From Cryptosporangium phraense (GTDB lineage Bacteria; Actinomycetota; Actinomycetes; Mycobacteriales; Cryptosporangiaceae): a stretch of 64,000 nucleotides of DNA. Made by a program: the position numbers and the translations under genes. Of the stretch, positions 47,028 to 55,194 are shown piece after piece (position 1 is the stretch's first letter; each line of letters opens with the position of its first letter). Location: assembly GCF_006912135.1 (NCBI RefSeq), contig NZ_VIRS01000015.1, forward strand, positions 124,001-188,000. The letters are read 5' to 3'. The notes under the pieces were generated by a model. The model was not told the DNA's origin and searched no databases. It was given only the letters and a program-made list of their open reading frames with translations.

Positions 47028-47866
47028 GCGCGGTCGAGCACCGCGAACTCCTCGTCGGTCAGCGCGATCCGCCCGGCGGCCAGGTTCTCCTCCAGGTGGG
47101 CCACCGACGACGTGCCCGGGATCGGCAGCATCACCGGCGAGCGACGCAGGAGCCAGGCCAGCGCGAGCTGGTTGATCGAGGCGCCGTGCCGGGCGGCGAC
47201 AGCGGCGATCGCCCCCTGCGAATCGGGCAGGCCGGTGCCGGCCAGCGGGAACCACGGGAGGAACGCGATGTCGTGCTTCTCCGCGTACTCCAGTACGTCG
47301 GCCGCGTCCCGGTTCACCAGGTTGAACAGGTTCTGCACCGAGGCGATCGGCGTCACCGCCCGGGCGGCTTCGACCTGCTCGACCGTGACCTCGGAAAGCC
47401 CGATGTGCCGGACCTTGCCCTCGTCGCGCAGGTCGGCCAGCGTCCCGACCTGGTCCTCGAGCGGCACCTGCGGGTCGACGCGGTGCAGCTGGAGCAGGTC
47501 GATGCGCTCGAGCCCGAGCGTGCGCAGGCTCAGCTCGGTCTGCTGGCGCAGGTACTCGGGCCGCCCGACCGGCACCCACTCGCCCGGCCGGGGCCGGGAG
47601 ACCCCGACCTTCGTCGCGATCACCAGGTCGGCCGGGTACGGGTGCAGCGCCCGCCGGACGAGCTCGTCGGTGACGAACGGCCCGTAGGAGTCGGCCGTGT
47701 CGATCAGCGTGACGCCGAGCTCGACCGCGCGCCGGAGAACCACGACCGCGGTGTCCTGGTCGGCCGGGAACCCGAACGTGCCGGGCCCGGTGAGTTGCAT
47801 GGTGCCGTAGCCGAGGCGGCCGACGTTCAGGTCGCCGCCGAGGGAGAACGTTGTCATGTCGTTCAC
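47024..47866 (-). CDS. Aldo/keto reductase
   Basis: 280 residues, starting at GTG 47866 or the ATG three codons later. (Beta/alpha)8 barrel with the full tetrad D56, Y61 (DTADSYG), K86 (IATKVG) and H128 (LQLHRVD). Landmarks LGLERIDLLQLH, KVRHIGLSEVTVEQVEAARA and PIPGTSSVAHLEENL place it near the general stress/AKR13-like group. It reduces aldehydes with NADPH. The XRE regulator at 47959 diverges from it. Confidence 0.9.
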   Translation of the reverse strand: MNDMTTFSLGGDLNVGRLGYGTMQLTGPGTFGFPADQDTAVVVLRRAVELGVTLIDTADSYGPFVTDELVRRALHPYPADLVIATKVGVSRPRPGEWVPVGRPEYLRQQTELSLRTLGLERIDLLQLHRVDPQVPLEDQVGTLADLRDEGKVRHIGLSEVTVEQVEAARAVTPIASVQNLFNLVNRDAADVLEYAEKHDIAFLPWFPLAGTGLPDSQGAIAAVAARHGASINQLALAWLLRRSPVMLPIPGTSSVAHLEENLAAGRIALTDEEFAVLDRA

Positions 47867-47958
47867 CGTGCGTCGGCCCGCGCCGGACGCCCAGACCCGC
47901 TCGTGGGTACCCCTGGCAGGGTCAGGAAATCCGGGCCCGGCCGACGCATACTTGGCTC

Positions 47959-48831
47959 GTGACGACGTTGCTCGGCGAGTTCCTCGCCGCCCACCGCGCT
48001 CGGATCACGCCCGAGCAGGCGGGTCTGCGCCTCTACGGCGACCGGCGGCGGGTCGACGGCCTGCGCCGCGAGGAGCTGGCGATGCTGGCCGGCGTCAGCT
48101 CGTCGTACTACACCCGGCTCGAGCAGGGTCAGTCGCGCAACGCGTCCCCGCAGGTCCTGGACGCGATCGCGACCGCGCTGCGGCTCGACGAGACCGAACG
48201 CCTGCACCTGCACCGCCTCGGCGACGCCGACTCACACCCGCGCCGTCCCGGCCGGCGCCCGGTGTCCGAGAAGCCCAGCCCGGGGCTGCTGCAGCTCCTC
48301 GGCGCGATGCCGTCGGTCCCGGCGATGGTGATCGGCGTGCGCAAGGACATCCTGGCCTGGAACCCGCTCGGGCACGCGCTGCTCGCCGGTCACCTGCCGT
48401 TCGCGGCGCCGGCTACGCCGGCCTCCCGCCCGAACATGGCCAAGCTCGTCTTCCTCGATCCCGAGATGCGGGCCCTGTTCGGCGATTGGGACGCCCGAGC
48501 GCGCGCCGACGTCGGCTGTCTGCGTCTGTTCGCGGGCGAGTATCCGGACGACCCCGGGCTGGCCGAGCTGGTCGGCGCGCTGGCCGTGGGGAGCTCGGAG
48601 TTCGCGGCGCTGTGGGGCGACAACCGGGTCACGGCCTGCGGTGCACAGAGCTACGAGCTGCAGCATCCGCTGGTCGGCCGGGTCACGGTGACCGAGCAGG
48701 GCCTGAGCGCGGGCGAGTTGATCGCCCAGCGTCTGGTGACGTACACCGCGCCGGCGGGATCACCGTCGGCCGAGGCCCTCACGTTGCTCGCGCAGCTGGT
48801 CGGCGACGGTCCGGCCGCGGCACGCCCTTGA
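47959..48831 (+). CDS. XRE-family regulator with MmyB-type ligand domain
   Basis: 290 residues from GTG 47959. HTH at about 36-60 (LRREELAMLAGVSSSYYTRL, EQGQS), preceded by LRLYGDRRRVDG. The C-terminal part (about 100-280, PAMVIGVRKDILAWNPLGHA, DPEMRALFGDWDARARADVG, RVTACGAQSYELQHPLVGRV) is the MmyB-like domain that binds fatty-acid-type ligands. It probably regulates the divergent aldo/keto reductase. Its stop codon lies inside the -35 of the next promoter. Confidence 0.92.
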   Translation: MTTLLGEFLAAHRARITPEQAGLRLYGDRRRVDGLRREELAMLAGVSSSYYTRLEQGQSRNASPQVLDAIATALRLDETERLHLHRLGDADSHPRRPGRRPVSEKPSPGLLQLLGAMPSVPAMVIGVRKDILAWNPLGHALLAGHLPFAAPATPASRPNMAKLVFLDPEMRALFGDWDARARADVGCLRLFAGEYPDDPGLAELVGALAVGSSEFAALWGDNRVTACGAQSYELQHPLVGRVTVTEQGLSAGELIAQRLVTYTAPAGSPSAEALTLLAQLVGDGPAAARP

Positions 48832-48855
48832 CGTAACGAACGCGTTCGTTACGAT
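48828..48855 (+). promoter_or_regulatory. TetR-controlled leaderless promoter with 22-bp palindrome
   Basis: TTGACG (48828-48833), 16 bases, TACGAT (48850-48855), then seven bases to the GTG at 48863. A perfect 22-bp palindrome (half site CGTAACGAACG) fills 48832-48853, from the end of the -35 into the -10. A repressor on it would fully occlude RNA polymerase. A half site, GCGTTCGT, recurs at 48857-48864. Confidence 0.75.
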
Positions 48856-48862
48856 CGCGTTC

Positions 48863-49522
48863 GTGCCACCTCGACGCAGTCCGGTCAGCCGCCGTGATCG
48901 GCCCGCCAAGCCGCCGCTCAGCCGCGACGGCGTCGTCGCGGTCGCGCTGCGGATCCTGCGCGCGGAGGGCCTGGACAAGGTCACGATGCGACGGCTGGCC
49001 GCCGAGCTCGACACCGGACCGTCGTCGCTCTACGTCTACCTGCGCAACATGGCCGAGGTGCACGGCGCGGTGCTGGACGCGCTCCTGGCCGACCTGCCGA
49101 TGCCGTCCGGGTCCGACGACCCGAAGGCCGACCTGGTCGACCTGCTCTCGGCCTACACCGCGCTGCTCTACGAGCACCCCAGCCTGGCCCGGTCGGTGCT
49201 CGCACTCTGGCCCTCGGGCCCGAACTACCTCCGGCTGATCGACACGACGCTCGGTCTGCTGGTCGCGCTCGGGGTGCCGCCCCGGCCGGCCGCCTGGGGC
49301 GTCGACGCACTCCTGCAGTACGCCACGTCCACCGCCGCCGAGCAGGGCACCCGCGACGAGAACGACAGCGACTGGGACGGGCTCACCGAGGCGATCGCCC
49401 GCGCGTCGAACCCGTTCATCGCCCGGCACCGCGACGAGCTGTTCTCCGGCACCCCCGACGAGAAGCTGCGCTGGACGTTCACCGCCCTCATCAACGGCAT
49501 CGCCGGAACGGAGACGCCATGA
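48863..49522 (+). CDS. TetR-family transcriptional regulator (TetR_C1-like)
   Basis: 219 residues from GTG 48863. HTH: KPPLSRDGVVAVALRILRAE, GLDKVTMRRLAAELDTGPSS, LYVYLRNMAEVH. This is the opening of the tetracycline-repressor subgroup with a helical C-terminal domain (FTALINGIAG end). It overlaps the monooxygenase start as ATGA, so the two form an autoregulated operon. The ligand is presumably the monooxygenase substrate. Confidence 0.92.
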   Translation: MPPRRSPVSRRDRPAKPPLSRDGVVAVALRILRAEGLDKVTMRRLAAELDTGPSSLYVYLRNMAEVHGAVLDALLADLPMPSGSDDPKADLVDLLSAYTALLYEHPSLARSVLALWPSGPNYLRLIDTTLGLLVALGVPPRPAAWGVDALLQYATSTAAEQGTRDENDSDWDGLTEAIARASNPFIARHRDELFSGTPDEKLRWTFTALINGIAGTETP

Positions 49523-50604
49523 CCACGATCGCGATCGTCGGCGCGGGCCTCGGTGGCGTCACGCTCGCCCGCGTCCTGCACGTCCACGGCATCCCGGCCA
49601 CGATCTACGAGGCCGACGCCTCACCGGCCGCGCGCACCCAGGGCGGGATGCTCGACATCCACGCCGACGAGGGCCAGGCCGCCCTGCGCGCCGCCGACCT
49701 GTACGACGAGTTCCGGGCCCACGTCCACCCCGGCGGCGAGGCGACCCGGGTCCTCGACCGGCACGGCACCGTCCTCCTCGACGAGGCCGACGACGGCGAG
49801 GGTGACCGTCCGGAGATCGACCGCGGTCAGCTGCGCCGGATCCTGCTCGACTCGGTGCCGCCGGGCACGATCCGGTGGGGACGCAAGGTGGTCTCGGCGT
49901 CTCCGGGGCGACTGGAGTTCGCCGACGGGTCGGTGGGGACCGCCGACCTGATCGTGGGCGCCGACGGTGCCTGGTCGCGGATCCGCCCGCTGGTCACCGA
50001 CGTCGTCCCGGCGTACTCCGGGGTCTCGTTCGCCGAGGTCGACCTGCTCGACGCCGACCGGCGTCACCCCGAGCCGGCCGCGGTCGTCGGGGACGGCATG
50101 CTGTTCGCGCTCGGCGCCGGCCAGGGGTTCCTCGCGCACCGGGAGACCGACGGCAGCCTGCACGTCTACGTCGCACTGCGGAAACCGGCCGACTGGATCG
50201 AGGGGATCGGGTTCGAGGCGCTGCTGTCGGAGTTCGCCGGGTGGGCGCCGGAGCTGCGGGCGTTGATCAGCGAGGCCGACGGTCCGCTGATCCCCCGGAC
50301 GATCAACGCGCTGCCGATCGGCCACCGCTGGGACCGCGTCCCCGGCGTCACGCTGATCGGCGACGCCGCCCACCTGATGTCGCCGTTCGCCGGGGCCGGG
50401 GCGAACCTGGCGTTGCTCGACGGGGCCGAGCTCGGCCTGGCGCTGGCTGGGCATCCGGGTGATCCGGCGGCGGCGCTCGATGCCTACGAGGAGCCGATGT
50501 TCGTCCGGAGCGCGGAGAATGCGGCCCAGGCCGCGGCCGGTCTGGAGCTCTGTTTCGCCGACGACGCCCCGCGCGGTCTGGTCGACCTGTTCACCGGCGG
50601 GTAG
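49519..50604 (+). CDS. FAD-dependent monooxygenase, TetX-like
   Basis: 361 residues. GxGxxG dinucleotide fold (IAIVGAGLGGVTLARVLHVH), GGMLDIHADEGQAALRAADL as in TetX-like enzymes, DRGQLRRILLDSVP, DG motif (ADLIVGADGAWSRIRPLV) and GD motif TLIGDAAHLMSPFAGAGANL. Class A flavin hydroxylases use NADPH and O2; TetX members inactivate tetracyclines, others hydroxylate phenols or polyketides. A TetR regulator in front is consistent with a drug- or polyketide-induced pair. Substrate not determinable. Confidence 0.9.
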   Translation: MTTIAIVGAGLGGVTLARVLHVHGIPATIYEADASPAARTQGGMLDIHADEGQAALRAADLYDEFRAHVHPGGEATRVLDRHGTVLLDEADDGEGDRPEIDRGQLRRILLDSVPPGTIRWGRKVVSASPGRLEFADGSVGTADLIVGADGAWSRIRPLVTDVVPAYSGVSFAEVDLLDADRRHPEPAAVVGDGMLFALGAGQGFLAHRETDGSLHVYVALRKPADWIEGIGFEALLSEFAGWAPELRALISEADGPLIPRTINALPIGHRWDRVPGVTLIGDAAHLMSPFAGAGANLALLDGAELGLALAGHPGDPAAALDAYEEPMFVRSAENAAQAAAGLELCFADDAPRGLVDLFTGG

Positions 50605-50886
50605 CTGCTGGCGTTTGCTCGCCGGTGCCCGTGCGGCGGGGAGTCGGCGGCCGGTGGGAACTACTCCCCGTCGACCCCTCCCCCGCCCGCTGCCGCGTCG
50701 GCCGGGTGGCAGTACGGGGCACCGCAGCCGCACCCGCCGGCCTACGGATTCACCGCGCTCGGCCCGCGACCGGCGGTCTACCCGGTCGTTCTCTTCACCC
50801 TGTTCTTCGGCGCGTTCGGCGCGATCTCGGCCGCCCGGCGGGCCGCCACCGCGAAACGCCTGGGCCACTCCGCCCGCCCCTACTGG

Positions 50887-51207
50887 GTGGGCTTCGGCGT
50901 CACCCTGGGCGCCACCGTCGCCGCCTCCCTGGTCGCGGTCATCGCGGCCGTGGCTCTGCTGATCGGTGCGGCCGGCACGTCCGCCGTCACCGGAACCGGC
51001 GCCGGCACGGTCATGACCGCTGCCCAGCTGGAGAACGAGCTGGTCGACAACAACACCAACGAGCTGGTCACGTCCGCGCACTGCATTCCGGAGGGCGTCC
51101 GGGCCGACGGCTCCGGCACCTACGGCTGCGTCATCTACTTCAGCGACGGAGACAACCGCGGCGCGACGATCCTGGTCGGCCCGGACGGCGACTGGCTCGA
51201 GAACTGA
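50887..51207 (+). CDS. Secretory or membrane protein, start uncertain
   Basis: From GTG 50887 it reads a membrane helix (TLGATVAASLVAVIAAVALL) and an outer domain: TAAQLENELVDNNTNELVTS, HCIPEGVRADGSGTYGCVIY, FSDGDNRGATILVGPDGDWL. The C-terminal part is like DUF4333-type sensors. The frame is open back to the monooxygenase stop at 50604 and holds good protein sequence: a Pro-rich tract, WQYGAPQPHPPAYGF, and a helix AVYPVVLFTLFFGAFGAISA. It has no ATG, GTG or TTG there, so the natural N-terminus may have lost its start. Confidence 0.65.
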   Translation: MGFGVTLGATVAASLVAVIAAVALLIGAAGTSAVTGTGAGTVMTAAQLENELVDNNTNELVTSAHCIPEGVRADGSGTYGCVIYFSDGDNRGATILVGPDGDWLEN

Positions 51208-51211
51208 GAAC

Positions 51212-51433
51212 TCAGTACCCCAGTCCATTCAGGATCCGCTGCACGGTCTCGGCCACCCCGGCGCCGCGCTTCGGCGACGAGGACGCGCCGCCGGTCGGCA
51301 CCTCGTCCCCGCCGATCAACGTCATCAGCTCGTCCACCCCGGCGACGACGTCGGCCCGCCCGGCCTCCGCGGCCGCCGACCGCAGCTCCAACGAAAGCCG
51401 CAACAACCCCGCCGTTCGCCCGTCCAGCTCCAT
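51212..51433 (-). CDS. Small hypothetical protein (73 aa)
   Basis: From ATG 51433 with GGGGGG upstream: MELDGRTAGLLRLSLELRSA, GRADVVAGVDELMTLIGGDE, a Ser/Pro linker, and GVAETVQRILNGLGY. Two helices around a flexible middle; no family recognised. Tail to tail with the preceding gene, four bases apart. A longer start at 51499 is possible. Confidence 0.5.
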   Translation of the reverse strand: MELDGRTAGLLRLSLELRSAAAEAGRADVVAGVDELMTLIGGDEVPTGGASSSPKRGAGVAETVQRILNGLGY

Positions 51434-51551
51434 CCCCCCAGCGTAAAGACCCACCACCACCCCAGGTGTAGCCCCGTACATCGCCGACGCTCGACGCACG
51501 CGCCGTCTCGTCGCACTCGCCGCCGGGCGAGGCGGCGCCGGTCGTCGTGCC

Positions 51552-52217
51552 CTACTGACGCACCAAGCCGGTCTGGTACGCGATCACGACCAGCTGCGCG
51601 CGATCCCTCGCGCCGAGCTTGGCCATCGCCCGGTGCACGTGCGTCCGGGCGGTCAGCGGCGACACCACCAGCCGCTCGGCGATCTGCTCGTTCGTGAGGC
51701 CCTCGGCGACCAGCGCCAGCACCTCGCGCTCCCGGTCGGTCAGCACCTCGAGCCGCTCCGGGACGGCCCTCGGGGTCGCGTCCGGCTGGGCCAGGAACCG
51801 TCCGATCAGGCCCATCGTCGCCTTTGGCGACAGCAGCGCCTCGCCCCGGTGCACGACCCGGACGGCCTCCAGCAGCTCGCCCGGCCCGACGCCCTTCCCG
51901 AGGAAACCGCTGGCCCCGGCGCGCAACGCCTGCAGCACGTACTCGTCGATCTCGAACGTCGTCAGCACGACGACCTTCACGTCGCGCAGCGACGGGTCGG
52001 ACACGATCTCGCGGGTGGCGGTCAGCCCGTCGACGTCCGGCATCCGGATGTCCATCAGGACGACGTCGGCCGCGGTCTCCCGCACGAGATCGACGAGGCC
52101 GACCCCGGACTCAGCCTCCCCCACCACGGTCAGGTCGGCGGCCGACTCGATCAGCACCCGGAACCCGGCCCGGATCAGCGCCTGATCGTCGGCGATCACC
52201 ACCCGGATCTGCTCCAC
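51552..52217 (-). CDS. NarL/LuxR-type response regulator
   Basis: 221 residues from GTG 52217. Receiver domain with the phospho-acceptor D56 (VVLMDIRMPD), acidic DD at 10-11 and K in SGFLGKGVG. The C-terminal LuxR HTH is LTDREREVLALVAEGLTNEQ, IAERLVVSPLTARTHVHRAM. It pairs with the divergent histidine kinase (52310). The transcript looks leaderless (TAGGGT six bases before the GTG). Confidence 0.92.
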   Translation of the reverse strand: MEQIRVVIADDQALIRAGFRVLIESAADLTVVGEAESGVGLVDLVRETAADVVLMDIRMPDVDGLTATREIVSDPSLRDVKVVVLTTFEIDEYVLQALRAGASGFLGKGVGPGELLEAVRVVHRGEALLSPKATMGLIGRFLAQPDATPRAVPERLEVLTDREREVLALVAEGLTNEQIAERLVVSPLTARTHVHRAMAKLGARDRAQLVVIAYQTGLVRQ

Positions 52218-52309
52218 CCCCGCACCCTAAGCCACTACTGCAGACGCAGTACGCGCCGCTACGGCGTGGGGAGGAAGCACCCGGCACCGCGCCGACCTAG
52301 GGTCGAGCC
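52218..52309. promoter_or_regulatory. Divergent two-component promoter region
   Basis: Both genes have the same TAGGGT box six bases before their start: minus strand 52229-52224 and plus strand 52298-52303. Between them is an inverted repeat TACTGC-AGAC-GCAGTA (52236-52251), a possible site for the response regulator. Confidence 0.55.
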
Positions 52310-53416
52310 ATGAGCAGAGCGTTCGACGCCTGCCTGGCCGCCGTGGCCGCCGCCGTCGGCACGGCCGGAGCGGTCGCCGCGGTCCACGCGCCGTGGCCGG
52401 TCGTCGTGCTCGCGATCGCCGGCAACCTGCTGCTGGTCGTCCGGCGGCAGTGGCCGCTGCCGGTGCTGGTCGGCGTCACCGCGGTCACCGCGGTCGTCTG
52501 GGTGGCCGCCGGCGACCCGCGTCCGATGGCGCTGGGCTGCCTGATCGCCGTCTACACGGTCGCCGCCCGGACCACCCGGGGCATCGGTCTGGTGGCGGCC
52601 GCGGTGACCGCGGTCGCGGCCGGCGTGGCCAGCAACCTCGCGACCGACGCGTCGGTGTTCGACGCGCGCAACGTGGTGCCGATCATCTGGATCGGGCTGG
52701 TCGCGGCCGCGGGCGTCGCCGTGCGCAACCGTCGCGCCTACGTGGCCGCGGTCGAGGAGCGGGCCCGGCGGGCCGAGGAGACCCGCGAGCAGGAGGCCCG
52801 TCGCCGGGTCGCCGAGGAGCGCCTGCGCATCGCCCGCGAGCTGCACGATGTGGTCGCGCACAGCATCGCGCTGGTGAACGTGCAGGCCGGGGTGGCCGCG
52901 CATCTGCTCCGCGAGCAGCCGGACGCCGCCGAGGAGGCGCTCGACCACGTCCGCGCGGCCAGCCGCTCGGTGCTGGACGAGCTGGGCACGATGCTCAGCG
53001 TGCTGCGCGAGAGCGACGATCCGGTGGCCCCGTCGGAGCCCGCGCCGGGTCTCGATCGGCTCGACGACCTCGTCGAGACGTTCCGGGCGACCGGCATGCG
53101 GGTCGACGTCCGCCTCACCGGCGCGATGCAGCCGGTGAGCACGACGGCGAGCCTGGCCGCCTACCGGATCGTCCAGGAGTCGCTGACCAACGCGCGCAAG
53201 CACGGCGCGGAGGACCGCGCGACCGTGGCGGTCACGTTCGACGAGGCCGCGGCCACGATCAGCGTCCGCAACCCGGTGGGCGGACCGGCGACCGAGGGGA
53301 CCGGCCACGGGATCCTGGGGATGCGCGAACGCGCGGCCGCCGTCGGCGGACGGCTGACCGCGCAGCAGCGCGGCGACGACTTCGTCGTCGACGCCACGCT
53401 GCCGTACCCGAAGTGA
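52310..53416 (+). CDS. NarL-type sensor histidine kinase
   Basis: 368 residues. Four or five N-terminal membrane helices (about 10-135) with no large outside loop, then the HisKA_3 helix with phospho-His in RIARELHDVVAHSIALVN (H179), and a HATPase domain: SLTNARKHGAEDRATVAVTF, GHGILGMRERAAAVGGRLTA. DesK-like kinases of this sort sense membrane or antibiotic stress. Divergent from its response regulator; an ABC exporter is tail to tail at 53419 and may be a target. Confidence 0.92.
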   Translation: MSRAFDACLAAVAAAVGTAGAVAAVHAPWPVVVLAIAGNLLLVVRRQWPLPVLVGVTAVTAVVWVAAGDPRPMALGCLIAVYTVAARTTRGIGLVAAAVTAVAAGVASNLATDASVFDARNVVPIIWIGLVAAAGVAVRNRRAYVAAVEERARRAEETREQEARRRVAEERLRIARELHDVVAHSIALVNVQAGVAAHLLREQPDAAEEALDHVRAASRSVLDELGTMLSVLRESDDPVAPSEPAPGLDRLDDLVETFRATGMRVDVRLTGAMQPVSTTASLAAYRIVQESLTNARKHGAEDRATVAVTFDEAAATISVRNPVGGPATEGTGHGILGMRERAAAVGGRLTAQQRGDDFVVDATLPYPK

Positions 53417-53418
53417 GG

Positions 53419-54198
53419 TCAGGCGTCCCGACGGCGGAGCAGCACCGCGGCCGCGGCCAGGGCGACGGCGATCCAGGCGACGAAGACGGCCAGCCCGGTC
53501 CCGGCCGAGAGCTGATCCGACGTGGTGGTCAGCGCCATGATCGAGTTCCCGGCGTTCGACGGGAGATACGCGGCGACCGCGTCGCTCCAGCTGTCGGGCA
53601 GCAGGCTGACGAGTCCGGGCGCGATCAGCACGATGCCGACGAGCGCCCCGATCGCACCGGCGGTGTGCCGCAGCAGGGCCCCCAGTGCCAGCCCGAGCAG
53701 CCCGACCCCGGCCAGGTACACGGCCGCGCCCAGCACCGCGCGCAGCACGTGCTCGTCGCCGATCGAGGCCGCGTCGGAGCCGAGGACGACCTGGGCGCCG
53801 AAGAACGCGCCGAACGCCGCGACCAGCGAGACGGCCAGCGCGACCAGGCCGAACACCAGCGTCTTGGCCCAGAGCACCGGCAGCCGGCGAGGGACCGCGG
53901 AGAACGTCGCCCGGATCATCCCGGTGCTGTACTCGCCGCTGATCACCAGCACGCCGAGCACGCCGATGATCAGCTGCCCGAGCGTCACCCCGGCCAGGCT
54001 TAGCCCCACCGGGTCGGACGCGCCCCGCCCCGGACCGGTGCCGCTGCCGACCGAAGCGGCGGCGATCAGCCCGAACCCGATCACCGCGGCCAGCAGGGCC
54101 ACCAGCGTGATGGTCGTCGACCGGAGCGACCGGAGCTTGATCCACTCGGACGCGACCGTACCTCGGAACGTGACGCGTTCCAGCGCAGTGGTAGTCAT
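53419..54198 (-). CDS. ABC-2-type exporter permease
   Basis: 259 residues, six membrane helices. The opening EWIKLRSLRSTTITLVALLA and ISGEYSTGMIRATFSAVPRR are the signatures of actinobacterial ABC-2 permeases that work with a separate ATPase. A Ser/Gly loop follows helix one. The ATG overlaps the ATPase stop by one base (TGATG). Confidence 0.92.
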   Translation of the reverse strand: MTTTALERVTFRGTVASEWIKLRSLRSTTITLVALLAAVIGFGLIAAASVGSGTGPGRGASDPVGLSLAGVTLGQLIIGVLGVLVISGEYSTGMIRATFSAVPRRLPVLWAKTLVFGLVALAVSLVAAFGAFFGAQVVLGSDAASIGDEHVLRAVLGAAVYLAGVGLLGLALGALLRHTAGAIGALVGIVLIAPGLVSLLPDSWSDAVAAYLPSNAGNSIMALTTTSDQLSAGTGLAVFVAWIAVALAAAAVLLRRRDA

Positions 54199-55112
54199 CA
54201 GGCGGCCGCTTCCAGCGTCGTGTACTCGGTCAGGTCCTTGGTCAGCGTCATGAACGCCTCTTCGAGCGACGCGTGCCGCGTCGCCAGCTCGTGCAGCACG
54301 ATCCGGTTCCGGAACGCGATCTCCCCGATCGCAGACGCCTCCAGCCCCACCACGTCGAGGACTCCCCGCTCCGCGCTGGTGATCGTCACACCCGGGCCGG
54401 CCAGCATCGGCACCAGCGCGCCCGCCTCCGGGCTCCGCACGTGCACGGTGGCGGTCGAGGCGCTCTCCACGAACTCGTCGACCGACACGTCCGCGACCAG
54501 ACGTCCGCGGGCCACGACGACCAGGTGTTCGGCGGTGAGCGCCATCTCGCTCATCAGGTGGGACGACACGAAGACCGTGCGGCCCTCGGCCGCCAGTTGC
54601 TTGAGCAGGGTGCGGATCCACAGGATCCCGTCGGGATCCAGGCCGTTGACCGGCTCGTCGAGCATGACCGTCCGCGGGTCGCCGAGCAGCGCCGACGCAA
54701 TCCCGAGCCGCTGCCCCATCCCCAGGGAGAACGCCCCCGCGCGCTTCCGCGCGACGTCGTGCAACCCGACCAGGTCGAGCACTTCGTGGACGCGGGCCCG
54801 CGGGACGCCGTTCGTCGCGGCCAGTGCGGCCAGGTGGTGGTACGCCGAGCGGCCGGGGTGGATCGCCTTGGCCTCGAGCAGCGCGCCGATCTGGTGCAGC
54901 GGGTCGGGGTGGTCGCGCAGCGGGCGGCCGTTGACGGTGACGCTGCCGGTCGTGGGTGCGTCCAGGCCCATGATCATGCGCATGGTGGTGGACTTGCCGG
55001 CGCCGTTGGGGCCGAGGAAGCCGGTCACGATCCCGGGTTTCACCTGGAACGACAGGTCGTGGACCGCGGTTTTCGGCCCGTAGCTCTTGCTGAGGTTCTG
55101 GACGTCGATCAC
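54198..55112 (-). CDS. ABC exporter ATP-binding protein
   Basis: 304 residues from GTG 55112 with GGAGAG upstream. Walker A GPNGAGKST, Q-loop and signature FSLGMGQRLGIASALLGDPR, Walker B TVMLDEPVNGLDPDGI, H-loop VFVSSHLMSEM. The C-terminal 80 residues are the DrrA/BcrA-like tail. DrrA-type pairs export drugs or lipids or give lantibiotic immunity. A strong palindrome at 55157-55174 lies 45 bases upstream. Confidence 0.92.
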   Translation of the reverse strand: MIDVQNLSKSYGPKTAVHDLSFQVKPGIVTGFLGPNGAGKSTTMRMIMGLDAPTTGSVTVNGRPLRDHPDPLHQIGALLEAKAIHPGRSAYHHLAALAATNGVPRARVHEVLDLVGLHDVARKRAGAFSLGMGQRLGIASALLGDPRTVMLDEPVNGLDPDGILWIRTLLKQLAAEGRTVFVSSHLMSEMALTAEHLVVVARGRLVADVSVDEFVESASTATVHVRSPEAGALVPMLAGPGVTITSAERGVLDVVGLEASAIGEIAFRNRIVLHELATRHASLEEAFMTLTKDLTEYTTLEAAA

Positions 55113-55156
55113 GGGATCAACTCTCCGGCGGCCGGGCGTCGGCGGCATCGTCCGCC

Positions 55157-55174
55157 TACCGACACTTGTCGGTA
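55157..55174 (-). promoter_or_regulatory. 18-bp palindromic operator upstream of the ABC exporter
   Basis: TACCGACA-CT-TGTCGGTA is a perfect inverted repeat with two central bases, the form of TetR-family operators. It lies just upstream of the exporter operon and downstream of the MocR stop. A second short hairpin, GGTACT/AGTACC, is at 55171-55190. The cognate repressor is not next to it. Confidence 0.6.
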
Positions 55175-55194
55175 CTCCCTCCGCAGTACCCGGG

